Position numbers and translations under genes: made by a program
DNA from: Pigmentiphaga sp. NML080357
Lineage (GTDB): Bacteria > Pseudomonadota > Gammaproteobacteria > Burkholderiales > Burkholderiaceae_B
Assembly: GCF_002188465.1 (NCBI RefSeq)
Contig: NZ_NINW01000036.1
Span: 1 to 64,000, forward strand
DNA: 64,000 nt
Reading direction: 5' to 3'
The notes under the pieces: generated by a model
What the model was told of the DNA's origin: nothing
Databases searched by the model: none
Seen by the model: only the letters and a program-made list of their open reading frames with translations
Part shown: positions 33,306 through 42,854 of the stretch, piece after piece
Numbering within the stretch: the stretch's first letter is position 1
How the letters are laid out: each line of letters begins with the position of its first letter

Positions 33306-34268
33306 ATGGCTGCTCCGGACCTCGACGCCGCTCCCGACCTGGCCAGTGAACTCCTCCTCGGCATGCGCCTGGTGGGCGTCCAATATCGGCGCATCGAGCT
33401 CGCTCCCCCGTTCGGCATCCGCCTCGGCCATGCGCCGGGGCGTGCCCACTTCCACTTCATCGGCCGGGGTCCGGTTGTACTTCGAAGCGCCAGCAAGACG
33501 CTGTATCGGCTGCATACCGGCGACGCGCTGCTCTTGCCGCATGGCGGCGAGCACGAGCTGCTGTCCGCCCCCGACGTGCCCAGCGAGGACGTCCAGGCGT
33601 TCGAGTCCGTCAACCTTTGCGAGACCGTCTGCGCCATCAAGCCATCCTCCAGCCCAACCGATGGCGCGCTGGTCTTCAGCGGCTGCATGGAATTCGAGTT
33701 GGGCGGCATGCAGATGCTCGTGGCCTCCATGCCGGAGGTGATGCTCGTGGGCACCTTGCTTGAACGCTATCCGGAAATCCGCCCCATGCTCGATGCCATG
33801 GAGCGCGAAACCTGCACGCGCCGCGCCGGTTTTGCCGGCATCCTCGCGCGGCTGGCCGACGTAGTGTCCGCCTTCATCGTCCGCGGATGGGTCGAGTGCG
33901 GTTGCGGATCGGCCACCGGGTGGGTGGAGGCGCTGCGCGACCCCCGCCTGGGCAAGGTCATCGTCGCGCTCCATCGGGATCCGGGCCGGGCGTGGACCGT
34001 AGCGGAGCTGGCGGCCCAGATGGGAAGCTCGCGCTCGGTCTTCGCCGAACGGTTTCTCGCGGTGACGGGCATGACGCCGTTGCGATACCTGACCGAACTG
34101 CGCATGCAACTGGCCGTGCAGTGGATAGAACGCGAGAAGCAGCCTATCGAGACCGTGGCGTACCGGCTGGGCTACGGCTCGCTGGCCGCCTTCAGCCGGG
34201 CGTTCAAGCGGGTCGTCGGCCAGCCACCGGGGGCCTTGCGCGGACGGGCCGTCGCCGAACGGGTTTGA
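33306..34268 (+). CDS. AraC-family transcriptional regulator
   Basis: A 320-residue regulator. The N-terminal cupin-type ligand domain (about 30-190) is of the kind found beside MFS exporters. Two helix-turn-helix units follow at the C-terminus: WTVAELAAQMGSSRSVFAERF and PIETVAYRLGYGSLAAFSRA. ATG 33306 is preferred over a TTG seven codons upstream. It is divergent from the DHA1-type exporter and presumably controls it. The short shared promoter region contains AT-rich stretches but no clear long palindrome. Confidence 0.88.
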   Translation: MAAPDLDAAPDLASELLLGMRLVGVQYRRIELAPPFGIRLGHAPGRAHFHFIGRGPVVLRSASKTLYRLHTGDALLLPHGGEHELLSAPDVPSEDVQAFESVNLCETVCAIKPSSSPTDGALVFSGCMEFELGGMQMLVASMPEVMLVGTLLERYPEIRPMLDAMERETCTRRAGFAGILARLADVVSAFIVRGWVECGCGSATGWVEALRDPRLGKVIVALHRDPGRAWTVAELAAQMGSSRSVFAERFLAVTGMTPLRYLTELRMQLAVQWIEREKQPIETVAYRLGYGSLAAFSRAFKRVVGQPPGALRGRAVAERV

Positions 34269-34543
34269 TCTTCACCCTGCTGCCGGCGTCCCGTTCCGTC
34301 CGGCCGTCCGCCAGTCCCGCGCCCCCCTTTGTGCGGAATCCCGGAAGCACCAAGCGGCAGCCAACGCCGTCGTCCCGAAAAATCCCCAATGAAATCAATG
34401 TGCTGAGCACGGCAGCACCACCGCGGTGCGGTGGGCATATGAACTGCTAAATAGCCCACCGTGCTCCGGCTCGCTACGCGCGGCACCCGAGGCGGCGTGG
34501 TCCCGTGTCGCCTCGAGATTCCATTCCAACAAAGGAGACGTCG

Positions 34544-37045
34544 ATGGATCACGCATGGAGACGTACCGCCACGGCCTGTTCGGTCAGTGCCGCGCTGTTG
34601 CTGGCCGCCTGCGGCGGCGGAGACGATGATGGCCCCTCCACCCCGCCCGGCAACGGGGGCAACACCCTCCCGGGGCTGAAGGAAAGTGTGGAAATCATTC
34701 GCGACCGATACGGCGTATCGCACATCTACGCCAAGAACCAGGAAGACATGTTCTTCGCGCAGGGCTACAACGCGGCGCGCGACCGCCTGTGGCAGCTCGA
34801 CCAGTGGCGGCGCCAGGGCGAAGGCAAGATGGCCGAACAATTCGGCCCCCGCTTCGTCGAGGCCGACCGCGCGGCAAGGATGTTCCTGTACCGCGGCGAC
34901 CTGCAAAAGGAATATGCCAGCTATCATCCCGACGCCCAGGCCATCATTGCCGCTTTCGTGGCGGGCATCAACGCCTACATCGACCAGGTAAAGGCCGACC
35001 CGGCCAAACTGCCTCTCGAATTCCGGCTGACCGGCACCGAACCCGACCATTGGCGGCCGGAGACGGTCCTGGTCCGCAAGTACGGCATCACCCGCAATAT
35101 CGGGTCCGAGGTTGCCCTGGCGCGCAGTGTCAACGTACTGGGCGCGGAGAAGGTGCAGGAACTGAGCATCTTCGAGCCCCCCATCGAGCTGCGGGCCCCC
35201 GCCGGCGTAGACCTGTCGCAGATCGACGCCGCAATCATGGATACCTACAACCTCGGACATGCGCCGGCGCGCTTCCAGGCCAGCGATTTCCCGAAGAGCC
35301 CGCTCGGCGCGTCCGAGCGCGACATGCTCGCCAAGACGCTGTCCGGCCCGCAAGAAGCAACCGGCGCGAATGCCATCGCCGACGCGATGTCCAGAGCCAC
35401 GACGCGCCACATCACCCGCTACGAAAGCAATAACTGGACGATATCGGGTACGCGCACGGCATCGGGCAAACCCATCCTGTCCAACGACCCGCACCGGGCG
35501 CTCTCGATGCCATCGCTGCGGTACATGGTGCATCTGAACTCGCCTGGCTGGAACGTCATCGGCGCCGGCGAGCCGGCGCTGCCCGGCATCTCCATCGGCC
35601 ACAACGAGCGCATCGCGTTCGGCCTGACGATCTTCTCGTTCGGCGACGAGGAGGACCTGTACGTCTACGAGACCAATCCGGCCAATCGCGACGAGTACCG
35701 CTACCAGGGCAAATGGGAAAAGATGAAGATCGTCGAGGAAACGATCAAGGTGCGCGGCCAGGCCGACGTCAAGGCGCAGATCAAGTTCACCCGCCATGGT
35801 CCGGTGCTGCATGAGGACCCGGCCCGCGGCAAGGCCTATGCGATGCGGGCCGCGTATCTCGAGTTTCCGGGCACCGCCGCCTACCTGGCCAGCCTGCGCC
35901 TGAACCAGGCGCAGAACTGGGAGCAGTTCACCGCGGGCATGGCGCGCCACTACACCCCGGGCGAGAATATGGTCTACGCCGACGTGGAGGGCAACATCGG
36001 CTGGTTCGGCGGCGCCATCGCGCCCATACGGCCCAAGGCAGACTGGTCCGGCTTGCTGCCGGTGCCGGGCGACGGCACCTACGAGTGGAACGGCTTCCTG
36101 CCGGGCGAATCGCTGCCGCGGGTGTTCAACCCGGCCAAGGGCTTCTATGCCACGGCCAACGAGTACAACGTGCCGGACGGCTACGACCACAAGGACATGT
36201 CGGCGCGCGAATGGTCCGACCCGGATCGCGTGCAGCGCCTCAACGAAGTGCTGGGCAGCGCGCGCGGCCTGACCGTACAGGACACGGCCAGGCTGCAATA
36301 CGACGTCCTGTCGGTGCCGGCGCGGGAACTGATGGGCATCGCCGCCGGGCTCAGCTCGCCCGAAGCCGAAGTCGCCGACGCGCTCCGGCGCCTGAAGGCC
36401 TGGGACTATCGCATGTCGGCCGACTCGGAGGCGGCGACGATCTACGAATTCTGGCAGTACGTGATCGTCTCCAAGGTATCGAACCTCTACGTGCCCGCCG
36501 CCGGCCGGGAACTGATCGGCGAATTGCCCAAGCGCCTGGTGATGAGCAAGCTCAAGGAGCCGGACGCCGCGTTCGGCGCCAACCCGGTGGCGGGACGCGA
36601 CGCGCTGCTGCTCGATGCGCTCAAGGAAGGACTGGCCAACATGAAAGCGGTCGTGGGCAATGACCCCGCCAAGTGGAAATGGGGCGACCTGTTCCACATC
36701 AAGTTCGACCACCAGTTGGCGGCGCTGCTGCCGGAGAGCCAGCGCGCCGCGCTGGGAACCGACCGCTATCCCATGAGCGGCAACATCGAGACCGTGTACC
36801 TGGGCGCCTACGGCCCGGACTTCCGCAAGGTGCACGGTGCCTCCTACAGGCAGGCCCTCGACGTGGGCAACTGGGACAACTCGCTCGCCATGAACGTGCC
36901 GGGCCAGTCCGCGGATCCGTCCAGCCCCTACTACAAGAACCTGCTGCCGCTCTGGGCCAAGGGGGATCTCTTCCCCATGGCCTTCAGCCGGCAAAAGGTC
37001 GAAAGCCTGAAGGCGGACAGCGTGACGCTGCAACCCAGGAAGTAG
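34544..37045 (+). CDS. Penicillin acylase family lipoprotein (N-terminal nucleophile hydrolase)
   Basis: An 833-residue precursor. ATG 34544 follows AAAGGAG. A lipobox LLLAAC places the lipidated Cys at residue 23, so the enzyme is membrane-anchored in the cell envelope. The alpha chain begins VEIIRDRYGVSHIYAKNQED. The beta chain would start at Ser295 in YESNNWTISG, the self-cleaving nucleophile (S-N-N-W motif). The residue before it is Glu where Gly is more usual. The family includes penicillin G and cephalosporin acylases and acyl-homoserine-lactone acylases; size and motifs fit any of them. It stands alone, so signal quenching or nutrient release are both possible. Confidence 0.9.
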   Translation: MDHAWRRTATACSVSAALLLAACGGGDDDGPSTPPGNGGNTLPGLKESVEIIRDRYGVSHIYAKNQEDMFFAQGYNAARDRLWQLDQWRRQGEGKMAEQFGPRFVEADRAARMFLYRGDLQKEYASYHPDAQAIIAAFVAGINAYIDQVKADPAKLPLEFRLTGTEPDHWRPETVLVRKYGITRNIGSEVALARSVNVLGAEKVQELSIFEPPIELRAPAGVDLSQIDAAIMDTYNLGHAPARFQASDFPKSPLGASERDMLAKTLSGPQEATGANAIADAMSRATTRHITRYESNNWTISGTRTASGKPILSNDPHRALSMPSLRYMVHLNSPGWNVIGAGEPALPGISIGHNERIAFGLTIFSFGDEEDLYVYETNPANRDEYRYQGKWEKMKIVEETIKVRGQADVKAQIKFTRHGPVLHEDPARGKAYAMRAAYLEFPGTAAYLASLRLNQAQNWEQFTAGMARHYTPGENMVYADVEGNIGWFGGAIAPIRPKADWSGLLPVPGDGTYEWNGFLPGESLPRVFNPAKGFYATANEYNVPDGYDHKDMSAREWSDPDRVQRLNEVLGSARGLTVQDTARLQYDVLSVPARELMGIAAGLSSPEAEVADALRRLKAWDYRMSADSEAATIYEFWQYVIVSKVSNLYVPAAGRELIGELPKRLVMSKLKEPDAAFGANPVAGRDALLLDALKEGLANMKAVVGNDPAKWKWGDLFHIKFDHQLAALLPESQRAALGTDRYPMSGNIETVYLGAYGPDFRKVHGASYRQALDVGNWDNSLAMNVPGQSADPSSPYYKNLLPLWAKGDLFPMAFSRQKVESLKADSVTLQPRK

Positions 37046-37054
37046 CGTCCTGGC

Positions 37055-37087
37055 GGCGCCGGGCCAATCCACGCATGGCCCGGCGCC
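37055..37087. terminator. Bidirectional hairpin terminator
   Basis: A perfect 12-bp stem (GGCGCCGGGCCA / TGGCCCGGCGCC) around a nine-base loop lies between the convergent acylase and MFS-type genes, starting 10 bp after the acylase stop. There is no long T-run, but position and symmetry fit a shared terminator. Confidence 0.6.
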
Positions 37088-37135
37088 GTATTCCGCCTGA
37101 CTGGAAAACCGCCCGCCAGGGCTGGCCTTCCCTGA

Positions 37136-37978
37136 TCAATGAACAGGCCGGGGCTCGCGGCCATGCACGGCAAGCAGGTGGCGCACGACGGGCCGCTGCG
37201 GCCCCTGGTGAAAACGCAGCACTTCCTCCTGGACATCGGCATCGGCCTTGGATACCCGGCGATGCTGGCGCAAGTGCTCGGCCCAGGACTCGACCTGGAA
37301 CCATTCGAGCATGAGGCCGGGATCCGCGGCGTCCTCCGTGACGCCCCAGGCATAGGCGCCATCGCGCCGCCGTTCGGCAGAAAGCCGCTCGAGCGCCTGC
37401 AGGAAGGGGACACGGTCGGAAGGTGCGATTCGGTATTCGACCAGGATCAGCACCGGCCCCCGGTCGTTCTCGATCGGCGTGGCGGTCAGCGGCTCGGGCC
37501 AGTGGTTGGACGGAACGAGATCGGCCTCTCCTTTTGGCAGCTTGATCACGTGGGAAATCCCACCCACGATTACCAGTCCGGCAGCGCCGATCAGCAGGGC
37601 CGCGCCTACGCCGCCGAGAAAGGTCAGCGCGACCAGCGACCCGATGGTCTGCATGCCCCACGCGGTCAGGAGCATCAGGCAGACGCTGACGCCGGCCAGG
37701 AGCAACTGGATGGCGATCAGGAATTTGCGTCGATCGAGTATGTCGGCCAGCACGCCGGCCGGGATGGCCAGCAGGAAGACAGGCAGCGTGGCCGCGGCCT
37801 GCACCATGGCCACCGCCGTCGGCGAGGTGGACAGGTCCGTCATCAACCATGAACTGGCGACGTCGCGGATGAAGCTGCCGGTGTTGCCGATGACCGTCGC
37901 GCCCCACAGCACCGCGAACAGTTTCTGTCGCAGCGGCGCAAAGCTGCCATGCGAGGTGTCCTTCGCCGTTTCATTCAT
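37136..37978 (-). pseudogene. MFS_3-type (EntS-like) transporter with internal in-frame deletion
   Basis: A 280-residue frame starting at ATG 37978 after GGGAAG. Residues 20-126 are the first four helices of an MFS_3 transporter (LFAVLWGATVIGNTGSFIRD, then AIPAGVLADILDRRKFL). Residues 127-141 look like the family's last helix. The rest is the soluble C-terminal tail (DLVPSNHWPEPL, ESWAEHLRQHRRVS), related to antibiotic-biosynthesis-monooxygenase barrels. Full-length relatives are about 530 residues, so roughly 250 residues covering the middle helices are missing without a frame break. It cannot work as an ordinary 12-helix transporter; it is either a relic or a membrane-tethered barrel protein. 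Confidence 0.65.
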
Positions 37979-38024
37979 GTTCTTCCCTTCCCCTTGAGCT
38001 GCCCGGCCGGACCGTCCTGCGCCG

Positions 38025-39914
38025 CTAGACCGCCCAGCAGGAGCAGCCGAGCGCGCCGAAGAAACCCTTCTGGTCCGACACGGGCAGCCGCGATCCCCAA
38101 GCCCGGGCGTGCTCGTGTCCATGCAGTCCGCATGCCTGCGCGCAACCGCATGCCGCCACCCGCCGGTAACCCAGCGAATTCCGGCCGGCCCGCTCGGGCT
38201 CGCCCCAGGCGGCATAGCCGCCGAACAAGCGGACGGGCGACCAGTCCGGCATGGCCGCAGGCAACGGATTGTCGTCCAGCCCGGCGAAATCGCCTGCGCC
38301 ATAGACCACCCGGCCGCCGACCATGGTCAGTTCGGAAGTCAGGAAGGAAATGTCCGCCTCGGGACAAGCGAAGTAATCCTTGTCCGGCACGATCAGGTCC
38401 GCGAACTGCCCTATGGCGATGCAACCCCGCCGGCCTTCCTCGTTGGCGAACCAGGCGACCTTCTCGGTCCACATGCGCAGCGCAGTCTCGCGGTCCAGGC
38501 AGTTGCGCCGGGGGTAGAGCGACAACCCGCCCACGGTCTTGCCGGTGACCATCCACGCCAACGACACCCAGGGGTTGTAGGACGCCACGCGCGTGGCATC
38601 GGTGCCGGCCGAAACGCGCACTCCCTTCTCCAGCATGCGGGCGATCGGCGGAGTAGCCTCTGCCGCCGCGGCCCCGTAGCGTTCGACGAAGTACTCGCCC
38701 TGGTAAGCCATCCGGTGCTGCACCGCTACGCCGCCTCCCAGTGCAGCGATGCGATCGATGGACCGGTCGGAGATGGTCTCGGCGTGATCGAAGAACCAGT
38801 TCAGGCCTTGCAGCGGGATTTCGCGGTCGACCTTCTCGAACACGTCCAATGCGCGGGAAATGGTTTCGTCGTAGGTCGCATGCAGCCGCCAAGGCCACCG
38901 GTTCTGCGCAAGGATGCGCACCACCTCTTCCAGCTCGTCTTCCATCCGTGGCGGCATGTCGGGGCGGGGCTGGCGGAAGTCCTCGAAATCCGCCGCCGAG
39001 AACACCAGCATCTCGCCGGCGCCATTGTGGCGGAAATAATCGTCGCCCTGCTTGTAGCGGACGCTGGCGGTCCAGTTCAGGAAGTCCTCTTTCTCGTGCC
39101 CCGGCTTTTGTGTGAACAGGTTGTAGGCCAGCCGTACCGTGAGCTGACCTTCGTCGGCGAGCTTCTGGATCACGGCATAGTCGTCAGGGTAGTTCTGGAA
39201 CCCGCCGCCGGCATCGATCACGCCGGTCACGCCCAGCCGGTTCAGCTCGCGCATGAAATGGCGGGTGGAATTGAGCTGGTAATCGAAGGGCAGCGTGGGG
39301 CCCTTGGCGAGCGTGGCGTAGAGGATCTGGGCGTTCGGCTTGGCCAGCAGCAGACCGGTGGGGTTGCCCTGAGCGTCGCGTGTGATCTCCCCGCCCGGAG
39401 GCTCGGGCGTATCCTTCGTGTATCCGACGGCGCGCAGCGCCGCGGCGTTGAGCAGCGCGCGATCATACAGATGCAGCAGGAAGACCGGGGTGTCGGGCGC
39501 GACGGCATTGATTTCGTCGATAGTCGGCAGGCGCTTCTCGGCAAACTGGTGCTCGGTGAATCCACCCACCACGCGCACCCATTGCGGCGGCGGCGTGACC
39601 GCCACCTGCCGCCGCAACATGTCCATGGCATCGGCCAGCGAACGCACCCCGTCCCAACGCAGCTCCATGTTGAAGTTGAGTCCGCCGCGTATTACATGGG
39701 TATGGTTGTCGATCAGTCCGGGCAGCACGCTGCGGCCCCCCAGGTCGATGATCCGGGTCGCGGGGCCGGCCAGCGCCATGATCTCGCTGTCGTCGCCTAC
39801 GGCCAGGAAGCGGCCGTCCTTGACGGCAACGGCGCTGGCCGACGGATTGCCGCGGTCCAGCGTGGTGATGCGGCCATGGCGCAGGATGACATCGGCAACG
39901 GCGGTCGTATTCAT
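38025..39914 (-). CDS. Amidohydrolase family protein (YtcJ-like)
   Basis: A 629-residue metal-dependent hydrolase of the amidohydrolase-3/YtcJ group. The first metal ligands are in LPGLIDNHTHVIRGG (H-x-H). Later ligands are likely the His of WRLHATYDE and of WFFDHAET, and the Asp of VSAGTDATRV. The open frame continues upstream, but ATG 39914 matches family starts (MNTTAVADVILRHGRITTLD). It starts 1 bp inside the end of the XapX gene (ATGA), giving coupled translation. The C-terminal 50 residues are Cys/His-rich (ACGCAQACGLHGHEH, ending GCSCWAV), which is unusual. Related genes are often found next to isochorismatase- and XapX-type genes, as here. Confidence 0.88.
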   Translation of the reverse strand: MNTTAVADVILRHGRITTLDRGNPSASAVAVKDGRFLAVGDDSEIMALAGPATRIIDLGGRSVLPGLIDNHTHVIRGGLNFNMELRWDGVRSLADAMDMLRRQVAVTPPPQWVRVVGGFTEHQFAEKRLPTIDEINAVAPDTPVFLLHLYDRALLNAAALRAVGYTKDTPEPPGGEITRDAQGNPTGLLLAKPNAQILYATLAKGPTLPFDYQLNSTRHFMRELNRLGVTGVIDAGGGFQNYPDDYAVIQKLADEGQLTVRLAYNLFTQKPGHEKEDFLNWTASVRYKQGDDYFRHNGAGEMLVFSAADFEDFRQPRPDMPPRMEDELEEVVRILAQNRWPWRLHATYDETISRALDVFEKVDREIPLQGLNWFFDHAETISDRSIDRIAALGGGVAVQHRMAYQGEYFVERYGAAAAEATPPIARMLEKGVRVSAGTDATRVASYNPWVSLAWMVTGKTVGGLSLYPRRNCLDRETALRMWTEKVAWFANEEGRRGCIAIGQFADLIVPDKDYFACPEADISFLTSELTMVGGRVVYGAGDFAGLDDNPLPAAMPDWSPVRLFGGYAAWGEPERAGRNSLGYRRVAACGCAQACGLHGHEHARAWGSRLPVSDQKGFFGALGCSCWAV

Positions 39915-40192
39915 GATTGCTTCTCCTCGGTGGTCCGGTCCGGGTGCGGTGCATGGTGGCGGCCGGGCAACTGGCCAAACACATGGGCAACGGCCGACGT
40001 CTTGTGGCAGGCGGCAGTAAATGCGGACCCCGCAAGCCACTGCCTGCCCACGGGGACGACCTGTTCGCCGACCAGGATGCCCAGCAAGCCGACCAGGGCG
40101 ACCAGCGGCGGCGCGGGCGAGCGCACGTTGAGCAGACTGTAGATGATGCCGACCAGCAGGCCGGCCCCCAGGGACAAGGCATAGAGTTTCAT
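39911..40192 (-). CDS. XapX-domain (DUF1427) membrane protein
   Basis: A 93-residue protein. The start at 40192 gives MKLYALSLGAGLLVGIIYSL, a transmembrane helix, followed by NVRSPAPPLVALVGLLGILVGEQV. This P-A-P-P-x-x-A-x-x-G-L-L-G pattern defines the XapX family. A second, hydrophilic part of about 45 residues follows. It overlaps the amidohydrolase start by 4 bp. The function of XapX proteins is not established; a two-helix permease or partner role is only inference. Confidence 0.8.
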   Translation of the reverse strand: MKLYALSLGAGLLVGIIYSLLNVRSPAPPLVALVGLLGILVGEQVVPVGRQWLAGSAFTAACHKTSAVAHVFGQLPGRHHAPHPDRTTEEKQS

Positions 40193-40255
40193 GGCGACCT
40201 CGATTCGTGGCTGCCCGCGGCCGGCCATCCAAGCATAGCGGAGCGGGACATGGGC

Positions 40256-40293
40256 GGCGAGCGGCGGCACCGGACCTGCGCCGCCCGCTCGCC
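40256..40293 (-). terminator. Hairpin after the isochorismatase-like gene
   Basis: A 13-bp stem with one bulge (GGCGAGCGGCGGC / GCCGCCCGCTCGCC) lies just past the stop of the frameshifted isochorismatase-like gene and before the XapX gene on the same strand. It would end or attenuate transcription from the pirin side, leaving XapX/amidohydrolase more independent. No T-run is present. Confidence 0.45.
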
Positions 40294-40299
40294 AGATGC

Positions 40300-40979
40300 T
40301 TAGTTGGCCGGGTTGGGCCCGATGCGCTCGCCGTGCTGGACGCGCTCGGCGCCCTTGTGCACGTGGGTGATGGCGTAGTCGATCCCCATGCCATAGGCGC
40401 CGGAGTGCTCCTTGACGATGCCGGTCACCGCGTCATAGGTTTCCTTGCGGGCCCAGTCGCGCTGCCACTCCAGCATCACCTGCTGCCAGGTCACAGGTAC
40501 GGCTCCCGCCTGCACCATGCGGTCCATGGCGTATTTATGGGCATCGAGCGAAGTGCCGCCGGAAGCATCGGCCACCATGTAGATCTCATAGTCGCCCTCT
40601 TTCATCGCGCACAGCGCGAAGGTGGTGTTGCAGACCTCGGTCCACAGGCCGGACACGATGATCTTCTTGCGGCCGTTGGCGGCCAGCGCATCGCGCACGT
40701 TCTGGTCGTCCCAGGAGTTCATCGAGGTACGTTCGAGTATCTTGTTCTGCGGGAACACCGCCAGAAGTTCCGGATAGGTGTTGCCGGAGAAGCCGTCCGT
40801 CTCGAGGTGGTGATCGTGGTCGGCACGTTGAACGCCTTGGCGGCCTTGGCCAGCCCCACGACATTGTTCTTGAGCATCTGCCGGTCCATCGACTGCACGC
40901 CGAAAGCCATCTGCGGCTGCTGGTCGATGAAAATGAGCTGGCTGTTCTGCGGGGTGAGGACTTCGAGATAGCGGGACAT
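40300..40979 (-). pseudogene. Isochorismatase-like hydrolase (YcaC type), frameshifted
   Basis: Two adjoining frames together make one cysteine-hydrolase-like protein of about 226 residues. The first starts at 40979 after AAGGAGA (MSRYLEVLTPQNSQLIFIDQ, with the catalytic Asp) and runs to KAFNVPTTITT. The second continues as FPQNKILERTSMNSWDDQ with SGLWTEVC carrying the catalytic Cys. Near 40806 one base is missing: restoring a C gives TTITTVETDGFSGNTYPELL in one frame. As read, the protein ends without its catalytic Cys. It is either a young pseudogene or a sequencing error. Confidence 0.8.
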
Positions 40980-41122
40980 GGTGACGCTCTCCTTGGTGGG
41001 CAAACGGTTTCTTGGGGGGGCGGCGACGTGCATTGCTGCCGGGACAGCAGGCGTTCCGCCGGTCAGGCGGCCGGACCGGCGCGGGGGCCGCCGCATGCTC
41101 CCCGCGCCATTTACGGGAACGA

Positions 41123-41824
41123 TCAGGCGGCTACGTCCACCAGGACGAGCTCGGCCTCTTCGCTGGCCGTAATGCGGATGACCTCCTCGTCGCGGATTGC
41201 CGCGCCGTCCCGCGCCTGCAGCGCGACGCCATTGACGTCGATCCGTCCCGTGGCGGGTACCAGATAGCCGTATCGTCCCGGACCGAACCGGTACTCCACC
41301 GACTCGCCGGCCTTGAGCGTCGCGCCGGAGACGCGTGCATCCGCGCGGATGGGCAGCGCATCCTCGTCGCCGTCCATGCCACTGGCCAGGGCCACGAACT
41401 GCGCCGACCGGTCACCCTTGGGGAAGGGCTTGGCGCCCCACGACGGCTGCCCGCCGCGCTGGTCAGGAACGATCCAGATCTGAAAGATGCGCGTGACGCC
41501 AGGCTCCAGGTTGTACTCGGAATGCCGGATTCCCGACCCCGCGCTCATGACCTGGACGTCGCCGGCTTCGGTGCGGCCCCGGCTGCCCAGGCTGTCCTGG
41601 TGCGTAATGGCGCCTTCCCGGACGTAGGTGATGATCTCCATGTCGGCGTGCGGGTGCGGAGGAAAGCCGGTTCCCGCGGCAATGGTGTCGTCGTTCCAGA
41701 CCCGCAGCGCCCCCCAGTGCATACGCTCGGGATCGTGGTATCCGGCGAACGAGAAGTGATGCTTGGCATCGAGCCAGCCATGATTGGCTCCACCCAGGCT
41801 TTCGAAAGGACGACGTTCGATCAT
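41123..41824 (-). CDS. Pirin family protein (YhhW-like bicupin)
   Basis: A 233-residue bicupin. The N-terminal domain has the pirin metal motif FPPHPHADMEIITYV (His ligands, about 55-62) and GSGIRHSEYN (His and Glu, about 100), characteristic of quercetinase-type pirins such as YhhW. The C-terminal domain lacks metal ligands. It lies upstream of the frameshifted isochorismatase-like gene on the same strand and is divergent from a LysR gene across 106 bp. A detoxification or redox-sensing role is usual for this family but not proven. Confidence 0.9.
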   Translation of the reverse strand: MIERRPFESLGGANHGWLDAKHHFSFAGYHDPERMHWGALRVWNDDTIAAGTGFPPHPHADMEIITYVREGAITHQDSLGSRGRTEAGDVQVMSAGSGIRHSEYNLEPGVTRIFQIWIVPDQRGGQPSWGAKPFPKGDRSAQFVALASGMDGDEDALPIRADARVSGATLKAGESVEYRFGPGRYGYLVPATGRIDVNGVALQARDGAAIRDEEVIRITASEEAELVLVDVAA

Positions 41825-41930
41825 GGTGTTTCTCCGCGTGTTTGTGCATCGATGGAGACACTATAAGAACTGGTCGGAACTATTAAAATAGAATTAATCG
41901 AAAACCATACTTTCCATTTTTTGCATAATC

Positions 41931-42854
41931 ATGAATAGACTGCCGGACCTGGAAGCCTGGGCGATCTTCGCCAAGGTAGCGGAAACAGGCTCCTTCGCCC
42001 GGGCCGCCGCGGAGCTCTCGCTGTCCCAGGCCACGGTTTCCAAGGCGGTCTCGCGCCTGGAGGCGCGCATGAAGACCGTCCTGTTCCATCGCACCTCGCG
42101 CCGCCTGTCGCTGACCGAAAGCGGCCTGGCGGCGCTGGAACGCGCTTCCCGGATCCTGGAGGAAGGCGAAGCGGTGGAAGCCGAGGTAGCCGAGCAATCG
42201 AACAGCCTGCGCGGGCCGATACGGATGACGGCGCCCATGTCCTTCGGGCTCTCGCATGTGGCGCCGGTGCTTCCGCCCTTCATGGCGCGCTATCCCGAGG
42301 TCACGCTCGATGTGCACTTCAGCGACGAGCAAGTCGACCTGATCGAGAAGCGGTTCGACTTCGCATTGCGCATATCGAGCCTGGCCGATTCCAGCCTGCT
42401 GGTGCGGCGCCTTTGCACCGTCCGCATCCTGCTGGTGGGCTCTCCGACCTACTTCGAACAGCACGGCCGCCCGCGGCATCCGCGCGAACTGGCCGCCCAT
42501 CGCGCGCTGCAATACGCCTATGCGCGCACCGGCTCGAGCTGGCGCTTCCGCCACGCACGCCACGGCGAGTTCACGCAGGCCATGGTCACGCCGCTGCGGG
42601 TGAACAACGCCGAAGCGCTGGCGCCCGCCTTGCGCGCGGGCCTGGGTCTGGCGCTGCAACCCGAATTCCTGGCCTGGCAGGACCTGCAATCAGGCGCGCT
42701 GGAAACGGCCATGGATGATTGGCAAGTGGATGCCATCGCGCTGCACATCGTGTCTCCGCCCGGCCGCGGCAGGCCGGCCCGCGTACAGGCGTTGATGGAT
42801 TACTTCGCGCAACACTTCGCCAGCGAGCCGTGGGCGCGGCCGGTGGGCGAGTAG
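41931..42854 (+). CDS. LysR-family transcriptional regulator
   Basis: A 307-residue regulator of the CrgA-like type. The helix-turn-helix is in GSFARAAAELSLSQATVSKAVSRLE, and the effector domain opens with LRGPIRMTAPMSFGLSHVAP. It is divergent from the pirin gene, and the AT-rich gap contains CTATT-AA-AATAG (41879-41890), a small inverted repeat that may be its operator. It probably controls the pirin/isochorismatase set. Directly after its stop the frame stays open for another 70 codons (see next entry). Confidence 0.88.
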   Translation: MNRLPDLEAWAIFAKVAETGSFARAAAELSLSQATVSKAVSRLEARMKTVLFHRTSRRLSLTESGLAALERASRILEEGEAVEAEVAEQSNSLRGPIRMTAPMSFGLSHVAPVLPPFMARYPEVTLDVHFSDEQVDLIEKRFDFALRISSLADSSLLVRRLCTVRILLVGSPTYFEQHGRPRHPRELAAHRALQYAYARTGSSWRFRHARHGEFTQAMVTPLRVNNAEALAPALRAGLGLALQPEFLAWQDLQSGALETAMDDWQVDAIALHIVSPPGRGRPARVQALMDYFAQHFASEPWARPVGE

